Shown piece after piece: positions 12,801 through 24,800 of a stretch of DNA of 64,000 nucleotides. Source of the stretch: Bolinopsis microptera (Eukaryota; Ctenophora; Tentaculata; Lobata; Bolinopsidae); NCBI RefSeq assembly GCF_026151205.1, contig NC_087072.1:19868103-19932102 (forward strand), given 5' to 3'. The translations under genes and the position numbers were made by a program. Numbering within the stretch: the first letter of the stretch is position 1; the number at the start of each line of letters is the position of its first letter. Under the pieces are notes generated by a model. The model ran no database searches, had not been told where the DNA came from, and saw only the letters and a list, made by a program, of their open reading frames with translations.

Positions 12801-15800
12801 TCAACTTCCGAGTGTGTCGTTATTGACCCAGTTGATCGATTTAAGAAGTTAAATCAACGCACAGGAGTAATGACCAAGATATAACATGTTTTTATACTAA
12901 TATTTGTAAAAGTTTGACAACATTATATTTAATTAATCAATTTTGTGATCCTAGTGGGTCGCTATTGACCCATTTAACCGATTTTTCGCAGTTTATGATG
13001 ATAATCACTTGCTGAGAGGCAAGTTTGCACTTATGATGTCATGTTTTAGGCTGAATTCAAGAAGTTACATGGACATATGTAGTAATAAGCAAGTGAGCCG
13101 AGTGGGTCGTTAATGACCCGAATTCTCTATTTTTTAAAAGTTAGAGTCACACAGTATTAACCTTATATTTTTAACTTATGCTACAGTTTTTATTTTATCC
13201 TAACGTCTTTGTTTCAGAAGTTAAAGCCGAAAAACCGTGATGGGTCGTTTGCGACCCGGACGAGTGGGTCGTATGCGACCATAGCTGTATCTTTTAAAGT
13301 AAACGAGATACAGATTAGCTTTTTTGGATATCTCATTTTTGCTGTAAAGTGACCTAGTGTGTTAAACGGCATCAAAATCGGCAAACTTTAAAACTCCTCG
13401 TCCCTAATGGGTTAAACATTAGTCTAAAGCTTTTTTTTCAACGCTCATGTATAGACTGTTTAATATTTGCAAATTAATATTTTGAACTCTTCTGATAATC
13501 CTAATTTTATCCAGCTTTTAAAAGGGACCTAAGTACCAATAACCTAAGTAGTCATATATATATTCTCAAAGTTCAAACATTGGGCATTCCTCCAAGCGTA
13601 ATGAGATAACGACAGATATATAAAGAAATTTCTAACGCAATTACAATCCAATCCCCTTAATACAATAACTATTTTTAGTGAGATAATTGAATTAGGGGAC
13701 CTACCAAACACTCTTATTAACACCCATTTTATCTTCTGTCAGCCACTGAGAGATCCTCTCTCCGTTGATCATCACATCAGTTATGCTTCCTGGGTGTGGG
13801 AATCAATTTAGCGTTTAAATTAGAGTTTTAGGTGATCATTCGTTCTCTAATTCTTGTGCTGATAAAGAACCATAATCGAATTACATATAATCGGACAATC
13901 TTCTCAAATCAATTGATAAAATTATACAATAATTTGAGAATTTGGTATTTGCGGGAGGCGCGCGCACTGATTTCCGACTCAGTGGACAAAAGCAGACCAA
14001 CATTTTCACACAATAAACATTGTCGCGCGTTCCGCTAACATGTTCAGTAGACCGTTCTTCTATATTGCTAAATCATGGACAGGTGCGCGTAAAATTTTGC
14101 CCGCAGTTTCTGGTGCAACTTGCAAGTTTCTGCATGTGCCATAATTTGATGACAGTAGTTATGAGACGGACACATCACAGAGCAATTTAAAATTAATTGA
14201 AAAATTAAAGCCGTTTTTACATCTCTGACAAATTTTCGGAAACTCTACTGTCTACTGACAGTCAATTTGCAAATTGCAGCAGTCCAAACTCTTGAACTCG
14301 CATCAATTTAAATTCTTATTTCATTCTGATTTAGACTTAAATTCATAATGAAAACAGAAGCGTGTAAAATGCTATTCAGCATATTTATTCTAGCCACTTT
14401 TGTACGTGAAATGTACATACTGTATAGTCGGTAACAACACGTTGTGTTAATTGAAAGCTTTCGAACTTCTCAGGATACGAGGGTAAATGTTAGTTACCTC
14501 GGATACTGGAATAATTGCATTACTTAATGAACTTGTCAACTAGTTCTTACATGAACTTATGAGAATAAAATGAGGATATTATTCCCTTCCAGTTATGGTT
14601 TTAGATTTCATCGTGTTTCTATTTTGACTTCGGATTCACTTTTCTCAAGCCTAATCACGTACATTTAATATTTTATTTGCTTACACTTGCAGAAAATCGT
14701 GTAACCGTTTTATTTAACGGATATAAAAGTTTGAATGGCTGAAACATACAGATATTGGATTGAAATAATCACAAATAAAATTTTTATAAAAAGTACCTTT
14801 CAAAGATCCCTGGTTTGATTTTCCAACTTCAATATTTACTGCGTTGAAGGAAGACGTTGTGGATGGTTCCTCATTCGAGATGATCGTATCGTTCACTGAC
14901 AGTTGTATGTACCCTCCGATCCTTTGAGTTAATTAGATTTGCAGATAATGGTTACACTATTCGAAGCATTAAAAGTGCTTCACAATTCACACCTCAGCTC
15001 CTGTCAGAGCCAATTAACAGCAATTGAGCAATTATCAATGAGATTATTTCGGTTAGAACACCCAATCAAACCTTTGTAGATGAACTTTGGTCCAAGAATC
15101 TTTAGGGACGATCAAGTTATCTTGAATTAAGTATGTTTCACTGTTATCTATATTCATGTTACACACAACGTTTCCATTAAATAGTCCCATCTCTATGTAA
15201 TCAGCCTGAGGATAAATACCGAACATTAGTCCTAAATACCACAATCATTGGATAGATCAACAAAAACAAAACATTTGGCACAATCTTGATTCAAATGCCT
15301 ATTTCAAATGCTACAGGTCACAGGAAATATTGTATATCATGTTCAATGTTCAATGGTTTGAAATGCAACGAACCCCAATAGCCTGTCGCTTGCGTCTAGC
15401 GTTATTATCAGGAGGTCCAATATACACAATCCCACCACTGGCATCGTCCTCTTCAGGTTTAATAGTAGCTTTAACAGACAGATACGCAGTGCGTTCCAAA
15501 GTGGCGCTGTATCTAGCGTAGGACTCCTCACCGGTAAAGCGCATGGGAATGAGGATGGTTTCAACACTGCGCTTCGCTTTCTCTATCTTATCCCACAGGG
15601 ATCTTAACTTGTAGTCTGGGATTAAAATTTGAGAAAGGAATACACGGGTAAATGTTAGTTAGGATATTTAGATTTAAGAATGTTAGAACGTTTAAGGGGA
15701 CATATACAAAAAGCTTTTATGTTCTGAACAGGCTGTAACTTCATATTAAGAAAGTATACATTAAAACAATAAGATTTGATACATTAAAAATTATTTTTGA

Positions 15801-18800
15801 GGAACCACACTTTCGAAAAAATAAATATTTTCTTTTTCGAAAATTTTGAAAATTTTGAGAAGTCTGTCACTGTTATACCGATATTTCAGTCGTTTTTAAC
15901 TTTTTTTGGCTGATTTTTTTCCTGAACATTATTTGCAATCCGTACAAGAAGCCCTTCAAAGGATTTCATAATTAAAATATAGATGACGAAGTTACAGACC
16001 AAACAAGGTCGAGAGAAGCAAAATTGAAATTTTTGTAAAAATCAAAGTTGTATATTTTACCATTCACCCAGGTCATAAGATATCGCTTTAAAAATTCTTG
16101 TGAGTGTAGCTGATGATCATATCAAACTTTTTGGAACAGGATTTCTCTCAGTTTTGAGTTTTAAGGTATGAAATGTGGCCTAAACGACTTAATAAAATTC
16201 ATCATAAAAAAGGGCCAAACATGGCAGATTTAAGGCTTAAAATGCCTATAACACAAAAAGTATCAGTTTTTTGAAATAATTTTTACAGGATCGTAAGACG
16301 AATCTTTTAGTACCAAATTTATAATAGTTAAAGACACAAAATTTATTTTTAAATGTGTACAATTTGTACAAAATTTATACAAGGGGGGACCCTTGTGTTC
16401 GAGCTGGAAAATTATTAAGACAATTTGTCTTCTAAAATCACCTATTTGGTACTAAAAGATTCCTCTTCTCAAGCTGATTACGATTCTGTAAAAATTATTT
16501 CAAAAAAACTGATATTTTTTGAGTTATAGGCATTTTAAGCCTTAAATCTGCCATGTTTGGCCCTTTTTTATGATGAATTTTATTAAGTCGTTTAGGCCAC
16601 ATTTCATACCTTAAAACTCAAAACTGAGAGAAATCCTGTTCCAAAAAGTTGGATATGATCATCAGCTACACTCACAAGAATTTTTAAAGCGATATCTTAT
16701 GACCTGGGTGAATGGTAAAATATACAACTTTGATTTTTACAAAAATTTCAATTTTGCTTCTCTCGACCTTGTTTGGTCTGTAACTTCGTCATCTATATTT
16801 TAATTATGAAATCCTTTGAAGGGCTTCTTGTACGGATTGCAAATAATGTTCAGGAAAAAAATCAGCCAAAAAAAGTTAAAAACGACTGAAATATCGGTAT
16901 AACAGTGACAGACTTCTCAAAATTTTCAAAATTTTCGAAAAAGAAAATATTTATTTTTTCGAAAGTGCGGTTCCTCAAAAATAATTTTTAATGTATCAAA
17001 TCTTATTGTTTTAATGTATACTTTCTTAATATGAAGTTACAGCCTTTTCAGAACATAAAAACTTTTTGTATATGTCCCCTTAATGTTCGAATGCTAAATT
17101 GTTTTTGCAGACACAATTTATTCGGTGTGAATTTGAAGTCAAGCGGTTTATAGTGTGCTTACTGTTTCTAGTGTGTTTATAGTGTGTTTACTGTTCATAG
17201 TGTGTTTACTGTTTATAGTTTGTTTATAGTGTTTATAGTTTGTTTATAGTGTTTATGTTTATAGTGTGTTTATAGTGTGTTTATAGTGTGTTTACTGTTT
17301 ATAGTATGTTTATAGTGTGTTTACAGTGTGTTTACAGTTTATAGTGTGTTTATAGTGTGTTTACTGTTTATAGTGTGTTTATAGTGTGTTTACAGTGTGT
17401 TTACTGTTTATAGTTTGTTTATAGTGTTTATGTTTATAGTGTGTTTATAGTGTGTTTACAGTTTATAGTGTGTTTATAGTTACCCACCTATTTCTCTACT
17501 CTTCTCTATTACAATCCTCTTCTGACCGTCAGCTGTTTCCGTATCGTTTATAAGTCCTGGGAGCTCATCGCTCACTCCATACAGCTCCGGTGGTTTCTAG
17601 ACGGGTTACAGTAAAAATTAAGATATAAATACAAATCAATACATTTATTGAGGACAATACAGAAGGAATATATAACATAGTTCGAGGAGTCCCAATCCTC
17701 CTTGCGTTTTTCTTGTAGCTAGTACAGAAATTAACAGTAAATGTATCTTGTTGTGAAAGATAAAGCAGCAACCGTTAGTAAACACTCGGGATCTTCGTTA
17801 GTTGAATACTGTAGGAATCTATGAGTATATCGTCCTATGAAGCTTAACAGTTACTCTATCAACTAGTGATGGATTCGAAAAAGGGAGAACTTGTTGAAAG
17901 CCTCCTTATTTATAAATTATCTTGCATATCTTTCACTTAAATACATATTTGTGCAACATCTGGAAAGAAGTATTTTATGAGCACAGTTCTGTCGCTATTG
18001 TTTTGAACTGATGTAAGATAGTATGAAGAAGGATGCTGATAAAATCAATTTCAAACTCGAAATTGCAAACTCAGGAGATTATTTCACACAAATTTGGTTC
18101 ACTCTCACTCACTAATTTACTCATCCGTTTCCAGGATTCCCACTTCCGTCGATACGAACCCTGCAGGCGACCCTTCTTACGTATTTGAAAAAAAATAGAG
18201 CTTAAACTCCGACAACACAGTTAACTCAGCTTACAGCTTTACAGTCCAGCAGCAAGAGTACAAAAATAAAACAGCGACTTGACACAAAACAAATCTAAAC
18301 AAAATAAAAATCCGGCGATGTTTCCACACCAAAAGTTCCAAACTCCAGAGCTATCACTCGCAATCGTACCCAGCCGCCACCCAGTACACACCACACTGAT
18401 TCTTCTCTACCTCCTCAGCCGTAACATCGTCCACCGTGTACAATGCAAACCTATCGCTCCCAATATCTTTACTAACATGCACTGCCGGACACTTCCAACC
18501 CTGAGCTGACACGGTAATAACCGGTGCCGAGGCAAAGTTACACCCACCCATGTCGACATCTCTTCCTGCCTTGCCCTTGTTAACCCAGGAGTCAAACCAT
18601 TTTCCATCCTCAGAGCGGGCTATTCCCGAGCAGATCATAGCACAGGGTTCAGGGTGGAGCTCTCTGTTTGGGGTGTCCAAGATCTTGACTTTGGTTTGGA
18701 GAGTTGTTAGAACCAGAGCTAGGGTTACTGCGAGGTATCGGAGATACATTGTGTTGTATGTGGGAGGTGCAGGAGCTCAGGAGGTGTAAAATGTAAATAT

Positions 18801-21800
18801 CAAGTGAGGCTCTGGAAGACTAGCGTTTTTCTAAAGATATTATTTTGTTCCCTTCTCCTTTTATAAATTGTCTTTAGATTTACTGACATAATTTACAGAC
18901 TTTTGTCAGCAAAATTAGGGAGTGGTCTTTGTCAAAATAATAATTTTGATGTCAAAATTTGGTCGTAGTAGCTCATAATAATGCTTTGTGGTGTCTTGTA
19001 CCGCCTACCCAGCTTCAACAGATGGTCAAATGTTGTAATTCGCAAAAATATGTAATAACTACACCAACTATTCCTGGTCTAAGGTCCACTAGACGGTACC
19101 GTCTAGTGGACCTTAGACCAGGCATGGGCGCCGCCGGTCATACGCCGCCGCCGCCGTGAAATAACCCACGCAAGCACGACTGACGGTTACACATTTTAAC
19201 ATCAATTCAAATACCCTGTGACTGGTCAATAAGCTGTAAATTTCAAATAGCTGAATGCTGAGTCTTTTTAACAGTAATTACTGGTTGGAAAATGGATATC
19301 ATAAATGTTGCACTGAACAACATATTTAATATTAGTTAGGCTACTACTGTAGAGATACATAAGTGAACTACTCTAAACGTCAGTCCTCGTATCGTCCCTA
19401 AGCTCAAAATTTCCATAAACAAAATTGAGCTATGGTTCGGGAAAAATTTTTCCACGCCGGTCAAAACGCCGCCGACCAAAATATGGCTCCACGCCGCCTA
19501 TGCGTTTTACGGCGGCGCCCATGTCTGCCTTAGACTCAGCTCCTCTAAAAAGGACTGCTTATTAATCACGAGGTATTTACATTTTACAACGATATCACGT
19601 ACCTCAATGTCGTCTATTCTGGTTTGCAGAGGGTCAGGGTTGACCATGTCCGTATTGGGCTCGGGAGGTTCCTCAACATCCCAACCTGGTATCTGAGGGA
19701 AGATAACACCTTGAAGCCTCTCTTTGTCCGCCTCGTTTGCTGCGTCTAGATCACCTATTGCATCACGTTGTACCGGCTCCCCCGATACTGAGGAAGGCAA
19801 ACAAGTTACAATACAGTTGGTTTAGATTTTAGGTATATGATGGTTGATAAATGAAGGAGAGCTCTCTTGCAAGTAAGAAAATTCCACGCAATGATTATTG
19901 AAACTGAAACTTACTTATATCGTTTAACTTTGGTTCAACATCTGCCTTCCTGATATCCAGGTCACTAAGTGCGAGCTCTTTATCCTGCACTCCTGATCCA
20001 AATTCATCAACCTGAAGATACGAAGGTAACAAGAACAAACCCTTAAATTTTCTAATTTTCCAGATCGCAGATGGCGAATACATTAGTTCTAGCAACTCCT
20101 AGTCCTCTCGAAGTATAAAATAGGTCAGCTATACTACTGTACCTTTTCGGTTGCATTTGCAGCAGCTTCTTCTGCAGCGGCAACTCTCCTCCTTAGCTCC
20201 TCCAAATCTTTCTCAGTTTGAACCATCTGTGTGACAGATAAATTGTTACATCATAGATAATAAATATCAGTTGAGACTCGGAATTAGATAACATGATGAA
20301 ATATGTTTACCAAAAAGAACATATTATACCGATGCTAACTTATGTCTTATCTTTTCAAAGATCGTCCACAACATTCTAGAAAACTACTAACCTCTTTGAC
20401 AAGTGCAGGCCCAGGGTCGTCAGAGGAAACATTCCTGATATCCTGGAGACCGGAACAGTTGAATTCTTTCGGTTTCACAAGCGGTGTTAACTCTGTTAGA
20501 GCTTCTTGTTGGCCTGAACACCGTAATTATTAGAAAACATAAATCAGCTAACTTACTACCAGCTGGACAAAATAGTATCCATGAAAAACATTAAATTTCT
20601 CAAAAGTATTTGATTACGCGGCGGAATCGTGAACAAACATTTCTACCGACCTTCGACTAGTTCCTGAAGTGGTACCAAATCAAGCATCTCAATCTCATCC
20701 AGTCCTTGCTCTGTAGCGTTGTTATTTTCCTCTATGACAGGAACTTCAGCGGTCGAGTTTGCTATTAACTCTTCCACGTCGTCCTCGATATCCTTTGCAG
20801 CTTTCTCCAGCATCTAGTAATTGCAGAAACCAACATTAGTCAGGCAATAAGTTTACCAATCCAGGAAGGTAACACTACTTATTTTTGCTTAGTTACTCAA
20901 ACAACCAATTTAGATAATATGTGTATAATATGTTAATTATTAATTAATACCTCAATTCCCCCGACTTTCAGTTCGATCAAATCCACAGCTTGAGTTTGAT
21001 TAGCCAAGTCTAAGACAACGTCCTCAATTTCATCTTCGATAAATTCTACTCTTTCAGGTAGAGGATCCAGAGTAGGTATTGTCAGGTTAGCCGGAACCGC
21101 AACGGTGACTTCATCACTGGGGATTGAGAAATGCATGATACTATCAGGCTGTTACAAATCAACGACGCTAATATTTTGGTGATTTAGTGCAGATATTGAT
21201 AACAATTATGACCCATTCGGCCATATCATAATTATTGATCAAAAACCAGAAAATATTTGCCATCATACTTGATCGTTTTAGCCTTATCCTTAGCATTCTC
21301 AGCCTCTTTATGTTTCGGTTCTGGATCCCATTTTTCTATCTCCTGTATCGCCTCCTCCGCTTCAGCGATTGCTTGCCCGCTATCTACCACGTCCGGGCTG
21401 ACGTTGAAGTTGTCCAAGTTGTCTATCAGATCTAAATTAAGTATTGGTTATTGCAAATTCTCTGGTCTTCTGAACTCTGAATAAGTTAAACATAAAAAGG
21501 AATTGGAAAGTTCATATTACGACCCCATTAGATATTTTGTTCCACACAAATACAGTAAACCCACCCTTGAGTTCATCCTCCAAAGCTCCCATCTCATCAG
21601 GAACATCACGTGTGGCTCTCTTCGTATCACCAGCATCAGCGTACGCTTCTTGACTTCGAGGAGTCAGCGCGTCTGCTCTTTTTTCATTATCTTTTTCAGC
21701 CTTCTGGGCTGCGTCTAGCTCTGCAAGCAGATCTTCCAAGTTTTCGGGAACAGGTATTGCGTCCTGGGGAGGATATCGCACTTAAAATAGTATCTTTGAA

Positions 21801-24800
21801 ACAGAAAAGTAGAGAGATATCGTGTTAATCAATAGCTACATCGTATTTATTGCAATGTAATGTTTATAATCTTATAACGGGCTCTTTGACGGCAAAAAGG
21901 ATTAAAATACTACAATAATTCCTTTATAATGTAATCAGCATATTATCATATAGATAGTTCCAACATTTATTGCACATCCGATATCTTTATTTTCATCCAG
22001 GTCGTCAAATGTGTCAATATATTTCCAACTTTTTAATTTTAAAACATTCTAGGCAATATAAACGAAAGAAAAATATTATTAAGACCCAAGCTAGACGGCA
22101 CGTAACGCGTCACATAATCGATTACAAGATGGAGTCTTTGATATGGCTAGACGGCATTTACTGAGTACGTGATGCGGTCGGCATCCTCGCTAGACGGCAC
22201 GTACCGCCTCTAGTGATCGATTATGTGACGCGTTACGTGCCGTATAGTATTAGTGCCGTGTTAAGGACAATAAAAGGTGTTGCCACTTGCCAAGACGTGA
22301 AGAGATGGATATTGGATAAATGGGTCCATTCAAGGCATTCACTGGCATGTTTACAGTTTATTTGTCACATTTTACTTATTGCATTTGGAAACAAGATGAC
22401 ATTCGAAACATGTTTTCCTCACCTCGACGTCTTTTGCCCTGTCCTTTATACTGTCCATTTTTTGGGCAAAGTCCGACATCAGGGCACTTGTTTTGCCTGC
22501 ATCCAGTGTGTTGTTCACATCGATTAATCTTTCTAGCAGCTTTAACGGACAATCTCCACACACTGAAAATTTACTTAATTGAATGAACTATCGCATTTAA
22601 AGAAATAGTGACCGTACCGACTAATTCAAATTTTTCCATAAAAAGTAGGGGTCTGGCATTCGTCCTAATATTTTGACTTAGGAATCACGATGACAAATAA
22701 GAAAATAAGACGTGACCCGGCCCTGGAGGATAAATTGAATGAATAGGAGAATTGATTGAATAAGGTAGTTTTACAATCGCCTAATCGACTATTGTACGGC
22801 GGATTTTGCTCGTAAAACTAGTAACATCGACGTTTCAAGATTATCATGGTAGTATCTAAGACATGTAAAAAATTATATCTAAAATTGACAAATTTTGGTA
22901 TAAATGTAGGTACCCCAATTCGGGATAAGGAAAATAGGACGGTAAATCAGAGTTTAACAGTACAAATATCAAGTCAGCCTCTTACTGTAACATTTGTCAG
23001 GACCACACATTCTAACTTTTATAAACTCAGGAGGTGCGAAGTTCAGCGCAGCAGGTGCCTCTGAAGAAGCAGCTACAGAGTGGTCAAATGCTGGTGCTTG
23101 AACTTTAAGACTGTCATCTACAGAAGGTTTTGCTGCTGATAGGCCCAGCATTATCTTCAGGAAGACGTCCATCCTCCCGCTGCTACAATTATTGAATGTA
23201 TCTTATCATGACGTGTAATGTGAGAATGTAAAAATAGCAGGCATAGCGAGAATGCACTGCATAGTTTTTGAGAAAAATATCCCGAAACGATTGCGGACTG
23301 CGGAGTATAGAATTACGAATAATATCACGACACAACGTAGACAAGTCTTAAAATATCTTAAATATCTTAAAATATCCATTCAAACGGAGCTCAGACAAAG
23401 TTCAGCCAAACGTCGGCATTTGAGTATGGTCATACAGCAGTAGAGGCCTGCAAAGGACGTGAAAAGCGATTAAAACATCACAATGCCGACAAAAGACCAC
23501 TACGGGAGTTATACTAACACAAACTCAAGTAGAGCTCCAGATCTAGGGCTCACATTACTGCAGTGTCTACAGACAGTGGGTAGTGACCAGGGTGGGTAGT
23601 GACCAGGCTGGGTAGTGACCAGGCTGGGTAGTGACCAGGCTGGGTAGCGATCTGGACACACCCCAGCATTCGGCACCCTGCACAACAAATAACATGCAAC
23701 CCTGACTTTCACATTTGTGGCATACCGGAGATGCCAGAGTGTGACCACATTGGCACTCTCACACTAATTTCAGATCAATCATAACCAAATATAAAAAGCT
23801 TCCTAGTTAGATAATCAGAGCAAAACAAGGGGATACAAATTGAAAAGGAATTGCAGTTGCGAGTACAAGGTTCCAGGCACACCCGGGCCCCGTGTAGGTA
23901 TGTATTGTAAGTGAATTTAGTGATTAGTATGTAAAGTCAACGATTTGGGGAACAAGGGTAAGAAAATATGATAGAAAGGTTAAGGGGGTTTGTTGGGTTT
24001 TAGTATCTGCAAAACAGCGAGGCAGGTGGCGGGAATGCTCTGATTTGATTGGCGGAGAGGGTTGCAGTCTGTAATCTGATTGGTCGGTGTTAACCTAGAC
24101 AGCAAAATGCGAATCAAAGTAGACCGGTTCCACTGTTGGAGGTCTAAAAACCACTTTATAAACCGTGATTAGGAGATACGGAGCAGGACTAATTGCATCG
24201 CCCCCCCCCCCCCCACCAGAGGGGGATAGTGGATATTCAGCCACTCTTAGCGTGTACATTCGGAGAACATGCATGTCTACAGGCTGGAATAAGACAGCAT
24301 GGTAGAAACACGGTAATAATAATAACTCGATAAGGTGCAGTATGCAGATGTACTTAAATGATGCAAACTCCGAGATTAGAACAAGCAAGCTGCGGCAAAG
24401 TTCAGCAAATCAAATTGTTAAAGTTAGAGTGAAAATAATTAACAAAAGTAATCTTGAAGCCTCTGAAACAGTATCGTATCATTTACATGTTTCAAGAAAG
24501 CCACTCCAGTTAACGTGAAAGTGCTTAATAAATAGGGTTATTATGAAAATCCAGTTAGATGCTCTCCAATAATCTCTACACACAGAACATGTTATCCCAT
24601 TACTAAAGCATCTCGAAGGGGAGTCAAATTTCGTATGAAGTTCAAGTTTCACTCTGAGAGGTTAAAGTAATCACAAAGGTTATCAATATTAAGAGGCTGT
24701 CGAATTCTATACCGCGTAAACCTATCCAGTGCTTGGTCTGACTACTAGTATGAATAAAAGCTAACCATACGCGCCCGAGCTCATACAAGATACAGGGTAA

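Larger units (their letters stand above)
9120..13415. mobile_element. TTAA-flanked inverted-repeat DNA element (piggyBac-like ends), with nested LINEs
   Basis: Both ends read TTAACCCATTAGGGACGA inward (left from 9120, right on the reverse strand from 13415) and are bounded by TTAA. The arms are long inverted repeats: about 9480-9820 on the left matches the reverse complement of about 12945-13280, and the match continues on the left after an inserted LINE (10935-11160) against about 12710-12945. The arms carry several small palindromes of the form GGGTCG-N-ACGACCC (for example at 9480, 9505, 9640, 9790). No transposase was found between the arms, so it is non-autonomous. TTAA target use is typical of piggyBac-type elements; the family assignment is inference. 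It sits in the intron between LG1 and LG2. Confidence 0.75.

Noticed and set aside
23509..23748. Cysteine-containing minus-strand frame considered as an extra LE exon
   Set aside because: It reads through the 18-base tandem repeat; cysteine spacing is not LE-like.
24095..24388. 97-codon minus-strand frame considered as a missing laminin exon
   Set aside because: It crosses a C-run, has no LE or coil features, and laminin phases join without it.
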